NCBI GenBank assembly: GCA_958427355.1
Contig: CAUACA010000012.1
Coordinates: forward strand, 1-57,552
DNA: 57,552 nucleotides
From: an uncultured Collinsella sp.
Lineage (GTDB): Bacteria > Actinomycetota > Coriobacteriia > Coriobacteriales > Coriobacteriaceae
Direction of reading: 5' to 3'
The translations under genes were made by a program, and so were the position numbers. The notes beneath the pieces are model-generated. The model worked only from the letters and a program-made list of their open reading frames with translations, was not told the DNA's origin and searched no databases. Shown piece after piece: positions 19,831 to 27,598 of this stretch (position 1 is the first letter of the stretch; every line of letters begins with the position of its first letter).

Positions 19831-19874
19831 CAAGGCCCCCGAACAGCTTATTCAACTGCTCGGGGGCCTTTTAG
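19831..19874 (+). terminator. terminator of PBP1A gene
   Basis: AAGGCCCCCGA pairs with TCGGGGGCCTT (19831-19870) followed by TTAGTTT; the loop is about 17 bases. Confidence 0.85.
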
Positions 19875-19912
19875 TTTAAAGCGACCTGGCAGGCGGTCTT
19901 TATACCGGCAAA

Positions 19913-19949
19913 CAAAAAGGGGGTACCGACCATCGTCGATACCCCCTTA
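19913..19949 (-). terminator. terminator of argR
   Basis: On the minus strand AAGGGGGTATCGAC pairs with GTCGGTACCCCCTT (one mismatch), followed by TTTTTG. It lies about 50 bases past the argR stop, convergent with the PBP1A terminator. Confidence 0.85.
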
Positions 19950-19997
19950 CAGGCAACTATGTCAGCGCGCGCAGGGCCGAGCGCACGACCCGCACGC

Positions 19998-20435
19998 CTA
20001 CTTGCGAGAATTGCTCAGCTTATTGATTAGCGCCTCAAGACGCTCGCCGTCCTCGGCCGTCTGGGCAATAACCAAAATCGTATCGTTGCCGGCAAGCGAG
20101 CCAAGCACATCGGGCAGCTCTGCCGCATCAACGGCGGCGGCGATGCCGGAAGCCGTACCAGGCTGAGCCTTGATCATAACCAGATTATCGGTGCGCAGAA
20201 CGCCCGTTACAAGCTCGGAAACCATACGCTGCAGGTGCAGGTCCTCTGCCAGAACATAGATGCCCTCAGGGAGCTTACGCAGCCCCATATCGGCAATATC
20301 GCGAGAGACAGTCGCCTGCGTGCAATCAAAGCCCATAGCGCGGAGCTCATCGACCAGCACGCGCTGCGTGCGGACGTCCTTATTGCGCACAATATCTCTA
20401 ATGGCATCCTGGCGCCCATTGCGTTTTTTAGCCAT
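19998..20435 (-). CDS. argR: arginine repressor ArgR
   Basis: ArgR binds ARG boxes as a hexamer with arginine as corepressor and controls arginine synthesis or breakdown. The 145-residue protein has the N-terminal winged helix (QDAIRDIVRNKDVRTQ to CTQATVSRDIADMGL) and the C-terminal arginine-binding and hexamerisation domain with AQPGTASGIAAAVD and AGNDTILVIAQT. I use the ATG at 20435 (MAKKRNGR), preceded by AGAGAGGG, rather than the in-frame start eleven codons earlier. No arg biosynthesis gene is near in this window. A 13-bp inverted repeat lies upstream at 20524-20561. Stop TAG. Confidence 0.93.
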   Translation of the reverse strand: MAKKRNGRQDAIRDIVRNKDVRTQRVLVDELRAMGFDCTQATVSRDIADMGLRKLPEGIYVLAEDLHLQRMVSELVTGVLRTDNLVMIKAQPGTASGIAAAVDAAELPDVLGSLAGNDTILVIAQTAEDGERLEALINKLSNSRK

Positions 20436-20523
20436 ACAAACCCTCTCTCCAAAAGATGGCGGAGACAATCAATCAGTGATTGAATAGTTTAACGCTATTT
20501 GAAGGCTTTTGTGTATAAGAACG

Positions 20524-20561
20524 CATTTCGAAACAATTCTATGCAAGTTTGTTTCGAAATG
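20524..20561. promoter_or_regulatory. 13-bp inverted repeat CATTTCGAAACAA upstream of argR
   Basis: CATTTCGAAACAA (20524-20536) and TTGTTTCGAAATG (20549-20561) are exact inverted repeats 12 bases apart. They lie between the stop of the upstream glycosyltransferase and argR. The AT-rich arms, each holding the palindrome TTTCGAAA, look more like an operator for a dimeric repressor than a terminator. The sequence does not match the ARG-box consensus I know. Confidence 0.6.
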
Positions 20562-20567
20562 AGCCGT

Positions 20568-21608
20568 TTAGGCGGTTTTTACGCCCGTCCGGTTAAGAAA
20601 AGCTGCCAGATGCGTACACATCACGCAGCGCGCGGGCTTGGCGCTGGCGATCGGCCCAAACAACAGACCGAGTCCCCGATGGTTATCCTTGAGCGCGGCG
20701 ACCATCTGACGGGTTCGAGGCGCCTCGAGCATATCACGCATGCGGGCGGAACGCTCGATTGACGACACCCCATGCGGGCTCAGACACAAATTCTCGATGC
20801 AGGCGACCAGTCCGGCAAAGTAGAACTTTTGGCTTGCCAGCTTGAGCCGACCACCGCTATCTGCTTCCGAGAGTGAGTCCGCAAGCTCGTCGAGCGCTCG
20901 AGTGTCATCGGATATCCTGGCATACATGGTGGGATCAAAGGCATCTGTAAGCTTAGGTGCCACCGCGTGGAAACAAGCGTCGCCGCAGCCGGACACGAAT
21001 CGTGCCTGCGAGAGCGCATAAGCCATAAACTCAACCGTACGGTACGCCTTGCCGCGCGACAGGCATGCCTCAAACAGCGGACGGCTATACATCACGCCAG
21101 AGGCCTGAGCGACTAGGCCGCCCAAAATCAACTGGGGCAGCCCAGTCACCATAGAAGACTCGTCTTCTATGGCAATAGAGGCAGCATCCAAGACGCGCGA
21201 ATGACGCTCGCGATGCGCATCGTATCGATCGAGCGACACCGAGGGGAGCACAATGTCTGCCGCAGTATCGCACGCGATATCGACCATCTTGGAAAGGGCC
21301 TGCGGAGCAAACCACTCATCGGCGTTCATGGCGATGATTTGAGAGCCGCGCGAGGCATCAAAACCGGCACGAAGACAAGCCCCGCGCTTCGCGTCCTCGA
21401 CGTCAATCAAATCAATATGGATGTCCCTGTCGGCAGCAACTTGAAGCGAATGGCGCACACCGGGCGCAGCATCGCGGCAGACAACGACAATCTGCAAATC
21501 ATAGAGGTTTTGGTTCTGGATACTCTCGAGCGCACGCATCGCATAGCTGGGCGAACCTTCTACCACAAGGATCACCGAAAGTCGCGGATGCGAGCCACGT
21601 CGAACCAA
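20568..21608 (-). CDS. family 2 glycosyltransferase
   Basis: The 346-residue protein begins with a GT-A fold: LSVILVVEGSPSYAMRALESI, LQIVVVCRDA and the DASRGSQIIAMNADEWFAP stretch, where the Asp-containing motif would bind the nucleotide-sugar metal. The second half is mostly helical and has no recognised domain. No membrane segment is obvious. The only start giving the complete fold is the TTG at 21608, with GAGAGGA upstream. Acceptor and donor are unknown. It stands alone between truA and argR. Stop TAA. Confidence 0.75.
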   Translation of the reverse strand: MVRRGSHPRLSVILVVEGSPSYAMRALESIQNQNLYDLQIVVVCRDAAPGVRHSLQVAADRDIHIDLIDVEDAKRGACLRAGFDASRGSQIIAMNADEWFAPQALSKMVDIACDTAADIVLPSVSLDRYDAHRERHSRVLDAASIAIEDESSMVTGLPQLILGGLVAQASGVMYSRPLFEACLSRGKAYRTVEFMAYALSQARFVSGCGDACFHAVAPKLTDAFDPTMYARISDDTRALDELADSLSEADSGGRLKLASQKFYFAGLVACIENLCLSPHGVSSIERSARMRDMLEAPRTRQMVAALKDNHRGLGLLFGPIASAKPARCVMCTHLAAFLNRTGVKTA

Positions 21609-21769
21609 GTTATCCGTCCTCTCGACAGCAATGAATCAAATCGTGGTTCATGGTACACCCCGGCAATAAAAGCAATGAGACACCGGTTGTATTGCACGCC
21701 AAGAACAGATGTTGCACACGTGCAGCCCACAGATGACAGGTGCCGACGAACGACGCGTCGAGCCCTCCC

Positions 21770-22594
21770 CTAGTCGAGCACGACAAGCTCGGCGGGATCG
21801 TAATCCACACCCATAAACGTAAGGCCACAGGCAGGAGCCGTGGGACCCGCAGCGGTACGATCGCAAGCATCGATGACCTCGCGCATCCACTCGGGTTCAC
21901 GGCGATGCATGCCAATCTCGACAAGCGTGCCCACAATCGTGCGGACCATCGAATGCAGAAACGCATTGCCCTCGATGGTAAACGTCAGGATGTCCTCGCC
22001 AAACGCAACCTCATGGCCAAACTCGGCGCGCATTACGCAGCGGTGCGTAGGTTTGCCCACGGCAGAGGCAACCTTGCAAAAGCTTTTAAAGTCCTGCTCG
22101 CCCAAAAGTGCAGGGCAGGCGGCCGACATCGCATCGACGTCGAGGGGATAGCGATGCCACCACACAGCACCGCGTGACAGCACGGGCCGCGCATCACGAT
22201 CGGCAATGCGATAGGTGTAAGTGCGAGAGCGCGCGTCAAAGCGCGCAGAAAAGCCCTTACGAGCCTTGTAGACCTCGTTGATGGCGATATCTTTGGGCAG
22301 CAGGGCATCCATGGCCCGCAGCCACCTACGGCGCGTACACGCGAGCTCAGCGTCCGTTACGGGCACGCTGATGTACTGAGCCACGGCATGAACGCCGGCA
22401 TCAGTACGCCCCGCGCACGTCAAATCGATCGGGCGGCGAAGCAGCGTCTCGATGGCTCGACGTAGCTCACCCGCAACCGTCGTCTGTCCCGGCTGCTCGG
22501 CAAATCCGCTATACGATGAACCATCATAGGCCACGCGAAATACGAGCGTGGCGTCAAGCTCGGGGGTCGAATTGAAATCAGACGGCGCAGTCAT
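21770..22594 (-). CDS. truA: tRNA pseudouridine(38-40) synthase TruA
   Basis: TruA makes pseudouridine at positions 38-40 of the tRNA anticodon arm. The 274-residue protein shows the catalytic CAGRTDAGVHAVAQY motif with its Asp (near residue 57) and the GNAFLHSMVRTIVGTLVEIG motif in the C-terminal half. I start it at the ATG at 22594, with GGGAG upstream. It follows rplQ on the minus strand, the usual end of the alpha operon, but a strong terminator lies between them (22629-22660), so it probably depends on readthrough or its own promoter. Stop TAG. Confidence 0.94.
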   Translation of the reverse strand: MTAPSDFNSTPELDATLVFRVAYDGSSYSGFAEQPGQTTVAGELRRAIETLLRRPIDLTCAGRTDAGVHAVAQYISVPVTDAELACTRRRWLRAMDALLPKDIAINEVYKARKGFSARFDARSRTYTYRIADRDARPVLSRGAVWWHRYPLDVDAMSAACPALLGEQDFKSFCKVASAVGKPTHRCVMRAEFGHEVAFGEDILTFTIEGNAFLHSMVRTIVGTLVEIGMHRREPEWMREVIDACDRTAAGPTAPACGLTFMGVDYDPAELVVLD

Positions 22595-22628
22595 GGGCGC
22601 TCCCAACAAACAAGTAACGGTATAGCGA

Positions 22629-22660
22629 CAAAAAAAGAGGGGTACGCGAACGTACCCCTC
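22629..22660 (-). terminator. terminator after rplQ
   Basis: On the minus strand GAGGGGTACG pairs perfectly with CGTACCCCTC around TTCG and runs into seven T. It ends the ribosomal operon just before truA. Confidence 0.92.
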
Positions 22661-22686
22661 GAATATAGCCTATGCAGACGGAATGT

Positions 22687-23154
22687 CTACTCAGCGGTCT
22701 CCTCAGCAGGAGCCTCCTCGACAGCCTCGACCTTCTTGGGAGCAGCGGCCTTCTTGGGGGCCGGAGCAGCCTTCTTGGCCTTAGGCGTGCAAGGCTCGGT
22801 GACGAGCTCCATGATAACGATGGGAGCGTTGTCGCCCTTGCGGTTGCCGAGCTTCATGATGCGGGTGTAACCGCCATTGCGGTCCTGCCACATGCCCTGG
22901 GCAGCCTTGTCGAAGATCTCGGCAACGAGCTGCTTATCGCCGAGCTTGGCGATAGCCAGACGACGAGAGTGCAGGTCGCCCTTCTTGGCCCAAGTGATGA
23001 TCGGGTCGACGACCGAACGCAGCGCCTTAGCGCGGGTCTCGGTGGTCTTGATGCGGTCGTTCTCGAAGAGGGCCTTGGCAAGGCTCTTCTTCATGGCCTT
23101 GGTGTGGCTCGCATCGGTGCCGAGCTTCAGGCCCTTCTTAACGTTGTGACGCAT
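22687..23154 (-). CDS. rplQ: 50S ribosomal protein L17 with Lys/Ala/Glu tail
   Basis: The first 118 residues are a standard L17 (MRHNVKKGLKLGTDASHTKAM onward, LFENDRIKTTETRAKALRSVVDPIITWAKKGDLHSRR as short segments). After PCTPKAKK the protein continues with about 35 residues rich in Lys, Ala, Pro and Glu ending in AEETAE, like the tail of L31. L17 lies near the peptide exit tunnel. It is the last gene of the ribosomal operon, about 30 bases after rpoA, and is followed by a strong terminator. Stop TAG. Confidence 0.95.
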   Translation of the reverse strand: MRHNVKKGLKLGTDASHTKAMKKSLAKALFENDRIKTTETRAKALRSVVDPIITWAKKGDLHSRRLAIAKLGDKQLVAEIFDKAAQGMWQDRNGGYTRIMKLGNRKGDNAPIVIMELVTEPCTPKAKKAAPAPKKAAAPKKVEAVEEAPAEETAE

Positions 23155-23184
23155 GGTCTAGTTTCTCCTCAAATATGCGAAGCA

Positions 23185-24126
23185 TTAAGCCTTCAGGCTC
23201 AGGCCCATGGACTCAAGCTTGTCCTTCACTTCCTCGATCGACTTAACACCGAAGTTACGGATGTTGAGCAGATCGTTCTCCGAGAACTCAACGAGCTGAC
23301 GGACCGAGTGAATGCTGGCGCGCTTAAGGCAGTTGTAGGAACGGACGGAAAGGTCCAGATCCTCGATCTGCTTGTCCAGCTCGGCGTTGTCGTTGGTGAC
23401 CTCGGGAGCGAAGATCGAAGCCTCCTCCTCGACCTCGGGGGTCTCGGCAAGGTTCATAAAGGCGGCCATATGCTGGTTGATGATATTGGCAGCCTGGACC
23501 ACGGCGTCGCGCGGGGCGATGGAGCCGTTGGTCTCGATCTCGAGGACAAGGCGGTCGTAGTCGGTGTGCTGACCGACACGGCAAGCCTCAACGAGCTTGG
23601 CGCAACGGGAAACCGGCGAGTACAGCGAGTCGACGTGGATCACACCGATGGGATCGTTGTCGCGCTTGTTAGCCTCGCCAGAAACATAGCCGCGGCCATA
23701 GCCGATGCGCATGCTCATGGTGAGATGGCCACCCTCGGTGAGCGTAGCGATGTGCTGCTCGGGGTTGACCAGCTCAAACTCGGACGGAATAAAGAAGTCC
23801 GCACCGGTGACCTCGCAGGGGCCGTCAACCGAGATGGTGGCGGTCGCCTCGTCGGTCGTGCCGAGAGCCCTGAAGACAAGACCCTTGACATTCAGGACGA
23901 TGTCGGTGACATCCTCGACCATGTTAGGGATGGTCATGAACTCGTGCTGCGCACCATCGATCTGAATAGCCTCGACGGCGGCACCCTCGAGCGAGGACAG
24001 AAGAACGCGACGAAGGGAGTTACCCAGCGTATCGCCGTAACCACGCTCGAGCGGCTCGACGGAGACACGAGCAGACGTCTCGTTGATCTCTTCGACCTGA
24101 ACCTGAGGCCTAATGAATTCTGACAT
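23185..24126 (-). CDS. rpoA: RNA polymerase alpha subunit
   Basis: RpoA nucleates core RNA polymerase assembly and its C-terminal domain contacts UP elements and activators. The 313-residue protein has the N-terminal dimerisation domain with LERGYGDTLGNSLRRVLLSS (near residue 30), an acidic linker around 230-245, and the C-terminal helix-hairpin-helix domain (NCLKRASIHSVRQLVEF and NIRNFGVKSIEEVKDKL). It lies between rpsD and rplQ in the usual order. Stop TAA. Confidence 0.97.
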   Translation of the reverse strand: MSEFIRPQVQVEEINETSARVSVEPLERGYGDTLGNSLRRVLLSSLEGAAVEAIQIDGAQHEFMTIPNMVEDVTDIVLNVKGLVFRALGTTDEATATISVDGPCEVTGADFFIPSEFELVNPEQHIATLTEGGHLTMSMRIGYGRGYVSGEANKRDNDPIGVIHVDSLYSPVSRCAKLVEACRVGQHTDYDRLVLEIETNGSIAPRDAVVQAANIINQHMAAFMNLAETPEVEEEASIFAPEVTNDNAELDKQIEDLDLSVRSYNCLKRASIHSVRQLVEFSENDLLNIRNFGVKSIEEVKDKLESMGLSLKA

Positions 24127-24158
24127 GTATTACCTCCAGCCTCAGCAGCCCGGATGGA

Positions 24159-24755
24159 CTACTTAGAGTAGAGCTCGACGATGAGCTGCTCGTTGATATC
24201 ACCGCTGATCTGCTCACGCGTCGGCAGAGCGAGCACGTTACCAGACAGCTTCTCGATATCGACCTCGAGCCAGCCAGGGACCTCAAAGCGCTCGGAGGAA
24301 ATCAGGGCCTCCTTGATGGGGAGGAGGTCACGGAACTTCTCGCCGACAGCGACGACGTCGCCGGCCTTGACGCGGTAGGACGGGATGTCCACGCGCTTGC
24401 CGTTCACGGTGAAGTGACCGTGACGGACGGACTGACGAGCCTCTTTGCGGGTACGAGCGAAGCCAAGACGGAAGACGACGTTGTCGAGGCGAGACTCAAG
24501 AATGATCATGAGGTTCTCACCGGTGACGCCGTTCATCTTGCGGGCCTTGTTGAAGTAGCCGTGGAACTGCTTCTCCAGAACGCCATAGATGAACTTAACC
24601 TTCTGCTTCTCGCGCAGCTGCATGCCGTACTCAGATTCCTTGCGACGGCGCTTGGGCTGACGGATAGATTCCTTCTTGCTGCTGTAACCGAGCTCAGCGG
24701 GATCGATCCCGAGCTGACGGCAGCGCTTAAGAACAGGAGTCCTGTCGATTGCCAT
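24159..24755 (-). CDS. rpsD: 30S ribosomal protein S4
   Basis: S4 is a primary 16S rRNA binder that starts 30S assembly. The 198-residue protein is the cysteine-free form: the N-terminal region lacks the zinc Cys cluster and begins MAIDRTPVLKRCRQLG, and the S4 RNA-binding domain spans about residues 88-150 (ESRLDNVVFRLGFARTRKEAR). It lies between rpsK and rpoA as in most bacteria. Stop TAG. Confidence 0.96.
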   Translation of the reverse strand: MAIDRTPVLKRCRQLGIDPAELGYSSKKESIRQPKRRRKESEYGMQLREKQKVKFIYGVLEKQFHGYFNKARKMNGVTGENLMIILESRLDNVVFRLGFARTRKEARQSVRHGHFTVNGKRVDIPSYRVKAGDVVAVGEKFRDLLPIKEALISSERFEVPGWLEVDIEKLSGNVLALPTREQISGDINEQLIVELYSK

Positions 24756-24774
24756 ATTGATACGATCCTTTCAG

Positions 24775-25179
24775 TTACACGCGGCGACGCTTCTTGGGGC
24801 GGCAGCCGTTGTGCGGAATGGGGGTCTTGTCCTGGATGCTCGAGACCTCGAGGCCAGCAGCCTGGAGGGAGCGGATGGCGGTCTCACGACCGGAGCCGGG
24901 GCCCTTGACGAAGACGGAAACCTTCTTCATACCGTGCTCCATGGCCTGCTTGGCAGCAGCCTCGGCAGCCATCTGGGCAGCGAACGGCGTGGACTTACGG
25001 GAGCCCTTGAAGCCCACCTGGCCAGCCGACTTCCAGGAAATGACGTTGCCCTGGGGATCGGTGATCGAAACGATCGTGTTGTTGAACGTAGAACGAATGT
25101 GAGCCTGGCCCACGGAAATGTTCTTACGGTCCGCGCGCTTCAGACGGGCAGCGCGAACGTTCTTCTTAGCAGTAGCCAT
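24775..25179 (-). CDS. rpsK: 30S ribosomal protein S11
   Basis: S11 lies on the 30S platform beside the E-site mRNA. The 134-residue protein shows the family core NTIVSITDPQGNVISW, the GGRETAIRSLQ-like GSGRETAIRSLQAAGLEV and the basic CRPKKRRRV end. It follows rpsM after 14 bases. The last residues overlap nothing; the stop is TAA. Length and order are normal. Confidence 0.96.
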   Translation of the reverse strand: MATAKKNVRAARLKRADRKNISVGQAHIRSTFNNTIVSITDPQGNVISWKSAGQVGFKGSRKSTPFAAQMAAEAAAKQAMEHGMKKVSVFVKGPGSGRETAIRSLQAAGLEVSSIQDKTPIPHNGCRPKKRRRV

Positions 25180-25193
25180 CTATCTAGCGCTCC

Positions 25194-25568
25194 TTATTTC
25201 TTCTTCTTAGCACCGATCTGACGCTTCGGGCCCTTGCGGGTACGAGCGTTAGTGTGGGTGCGCTGGCCGCGGACCGGGAGGCCCTTGCGGTGACGAAGGC
25301 CGCGGTTGCAGCCGATGTCCATAAGGCGCTTGACGTTCTGGTTGCGCTCACGGCGGAGGTCGCCCTCAACCATGATCTGGTTCTTATCGATATAATCGCG
25401 GATGGCGTTAACCTCATCCTCGGTGAGGTCCTTAACGCGCGTATCCACGTTAACGTTGCACTCGACGCAGATCTTCGTCGCAGTGGTGCGGCCGATGCCG
25501 TAAATGTAGGTCAGACCGATCTCAACGCGCTTCTCACGCGGGAGGTCGACACCATTAATACGGGCCAA
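25194..25568 (-). CDS. rpsM: 30S ribosomal protein S13
   Basis: S13 sits in the 30S head and bridges to the 50S subunit. The 124-residue protein has the N-terminal helix-two-turns-helix segment (GVDLPREKRVEIGLTYIYG, then GRTTATKI) and the C-terminal GLPVRGQRTHTNARTRKG tail that reaches towards P-site tRNA. It lies 14 bases after rpmJ in the usual alpha-operon order. Stop TAA. Confidence 0.96.
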   Translation of the reverse strand: MARINGVDLPREKRVEIGLTYIYGIGRTTATKICVECNVNVDTRVKDLTEDEVNAIRDYIDKNQIMVEGDLRRERNQNVKRLMDIGCNRGLRHRKGLPVRGQRTHTNARTRKGPKRQIGAKKKK

Positions 25569-25582
25569 CGTAGTCTCCTCTC

Positions 25583-25696
25583 TTAACCCTGACGCTGCTT
25601 ATGACGGGGGTTCTCGCAAATGACGAGGACCTTGCCATGGCGCCTAATGATTTTGCACTTATCGCACATCTTCTTGACCGAAGGACGTACCTTCAT
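25583..25696 (-). CDS. rpmJ: 50S ribosomal protein L36
   Basis: This 37-residue gene reads MKVRPSVKKMCDKCK, continues IIRRHGKVLVICENPRHKQ and ends RQG. The Cys-x2-Cys, Cys and His give the zinc ribbon of the C-plus form of L36. The ATG at 25696 has AGGAAG upstream. It sits between infA and rpmM-order neighbour rpsM, the expected place. Stop TAA. Confidence 0.96.
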   Translation of the reverse strand: MKVRPSVKKMCDKCKIIRRHGKVLVICENPRHKQRQG

Positions 25697-25846
25697 CGTT
25701 CTTCCTTTCGGTAGCGCTCAAACTACTTCCCTACTATCTACTCGCCCAGCCGCAGGCGTTTAAAACTATGGCTGGTCTTCACACACAATCCGACCGTAGG
25801 TTGAGCTAAGCCTGCAGTCGGAAATGGAGTGCGTGTATGCGTGCCG

Positions 25847-26071
25847 CTATTTATAGCGATAGGTGATGCGGCCGCGGGTCAGGTCGTACGGGGAAAGCTC
25901 CACGACAACCCTGTCACCGGGGAGAATACGGATGTAATTCATTCGGATCTTGCCAGAAATGTTGCACAGAACCGAATGACCGTTCTCGAGCTCAACCTTA
26001 AACATGGCATTGGGCAACGGTTCCTTTACCGTACCCTCGAGCTCAATTGCGTCTTCCTTCTTCACAAGCAA
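25847..26071 (-). CDS. infA: translation initiation factor IF-1
   Basis: IF-1 blocks the A site during initiation. The 74-residue frame carries the whole OB fold: LPNAMFKVELENGHSVL and the MNYIRILPGDRVVVELSPYD segment are diagnostic. No ATG is in frame at the start: the choices are TTG at 26071 (MLVKKEDAIE) or GTG at 26065 (MKKEDAIE, which gives the usual 72 residues). AGAAAG lies upstream and can serve either. A non-ATG start on infA is unusual. It lies between map and rpmJ with gaps of about 100 and 150 bases. Stop TAG. Confidence 0.95.
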   Translation of the reverse strand: MLVKKEDAIELEGTVKEPLPNAMFKVELENGHSVLCNISGKIRMNYIRILPGDRVVVELSPYDLTRGRITYRYK

Positions 26072-26168
26072 TCATCTTTCTCTAGAAAACGACAGCGATT
26101 GAGTATTTTACAACACGTATCACGCATCGTAATAACTTCGTAATGGCTCCACAACTAAGTGGAACTTG

Positions 26169-26957
26169 TTACATTTCTCCGCCTTGGAGCGAACACCAAG
26201 CACCTTGCGCATCCGTGGTGAGAATCACCGGACCGTCATTGGTAATGGCGACGGTGTTCTCGTAGTGCGCGGCGGGCAGGTGGTCGTTGGTCGTAACAAT
26301 CCAACCGTCGGAGCCCGTGCTCACATGGTTGGAACCCATCGTAACCATCGGCTCGATGGCAATGACCATGCCGGCCTGGAGTCGAACGCCCCTCCCCTTC
26401 TTTCCATAGTTAGGAACGTTGGGGTCCTCGTGCATCACGCGGCCAATGCCATGGCCCACATAATCACGAAGCACGCCGTAACCGTGAGACTCGGCGAGAG
26501 ACTGAACGGCATAACCGACGTCCCCGATATGGTTACCGGGAACGGCCTGCTCAATGGCAGCCTTAAGGCAATCGCGCGTGACCTCGCACAAAGCCTTGGC
26601 TTCGGGCGTGGGGGTGCCGACGAAAAACGTCCAAGCGTTATCGCCGACCCAACCGTCGACAACGGCTCCCGTATCGATGGAGATGATATCGCCATCGCGC
26701 AGGATCATGTCGGGGTTGGGAATACCGTGGACCACGGCATCGTTGATCGATGCGCAAATGGTCCCCGGGAACCCGCCGTAACCCTTAAAGGCCGGGGTGC
26801 CGCCATGCATGCGGATAATCTGCTCCGCGAGCTGATCGAGCTCAAAAGTCGAAACGCCGGGGCGCACCATGGCTCCAACGTGGCGGAGCGCCATCTTAGA
26901 TAGCGCTCCTGCCTTCTTCATCTGCTCGATTTGCGTTGCAGACTTAATCTTGATCAT
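26169..26957 (-). CDS. map: methionine aminopeptidase, type I
   Basis: It removes the initiator methionine from new proteins. The 262-residue protein has the pita-bread metallopeptidase ligands: Asp in ISIDTGAVVDGW and VGDNAWTFF, His in YVGHGIGRVMHEDP, Glu in MVIAIEPMVTMG and Glu in AAHYENTVAI. No N-terminal zinc extension is present, so it is the short type I form. The ATG overlaps the adk stop as ATGA, which suggests coupled translation. Stop TAA. Confidence 0.95.
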   Translation of the reverse strand: MIKIKSATQIEQMKKAGALSKMALRHVGAMVRPGVSTFELDQLAEQIIRMHGGTPAFKGYGGFPGTICASINDAVVHGIPNPDMILRDGDIISIDTGAVVDGWVGDNAWTFFVGTPTPEAKALCEVTRDCLKAAIEQAVPGNHIGDVGYAVQSLAESHGYGVLRDYVGHGIGRVMHEDPNVPNYGKKGRGVRLQAGMVIAIEPMVTMGSNHVSTGSDGWIVTTNDHLPAAHYENTVAITNDGPVILTTDAQGAWCSLQGGEM

Positions 26958-27580
26958 AGACCGAGAGCCTCTTTGACATCCCCGTACACGGTCTCGCGAG
27001 CCTGGTCACCGTTGACCGACTTGAGCAGACCCTGGCCACGATAGTAGTCGACGAGCGGGCTCGTGGACTTCTCGTAGACGTCGAGACGGTTCTTGATGGT
27101 CTCGGGCTTGTCGTCGTCGCGCTGATACATCTCGCCTGCGCACTTGGGGCAGGTAGCATCGGCAGCGGTGCCGGTGTAACCGCAGGCGCGGCAGGTGCGA
27201 CGCGAAGACAGACGATCGATAATGACCTCGGGGGCCACATCGACCAGAAGGGCACAGTCGATCTCGCGACCCATGGCGGAGAGCTCGGAATCGAGCGTCA
27301 CGGCCTGGGCGGTGTTGCGCGGGAAGCCGTCGAGGATGAAGCCCTGCTGGGCGTCATCGGCGGCAAGGCGCTCCTTGACAAGGTCGATCACGAGCTGGTC
27401 GGGAACGAGCTCGCCAGCGTCCATGTACTTCTTAGCCTGAATACCAAGCTCGGTGCCACCCTTGACGGCAGCACGCAGCAGGTCGCCCGTGGAAATGTGG
27501 GCGACGCCAAACTCGGCGACGAGCTCCTGTGCGACGGTGCCCTTACCGGCACCCGGAGCTCCGAGCAATACGAGGTTCAT
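26954..27580 (-). CDS. adk: adenylate kinase
   Basis: It interconverts ATP and AMP with two ADP. The 208-residue protein has the P-loop GAPGAGKGT (residues 7-15), the AMP-site STGDLLR, the DGFPRNTAQA motif and a long LID with four Cys (CRACGYTG and CPKC) that should bind zinc. I start it at the ATG at 27580, with AGGAGG eight bases before it; the TTG two codons earlier is unlikely. It is one of only two genes in the window that end in TGA, and this TGA is fixed by the ATGA overlap with map. Confidence 0.96.
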   Translation of the reverse strand: MNLVLLGAPGAGKGTVAQELVAEFGVAHISTGDLLRAAVKGGTELGIQAKKYMDAGELVPDQLVIDLVKERLAADDAQQGFILDGFPRNTAQAVTLDSELSAMGREIDCALLVDVAPEVIIDRLSSRRTCRACGYTGTAADATCPKCAGEMYQRDDDKPETIKNRLDVYEKSTSPLVDYYRGQGLLKSVNGDQARETVYGDVKEALGL

Positions 27581-27598
27581 GAGCAATCCTCCTCTAGC

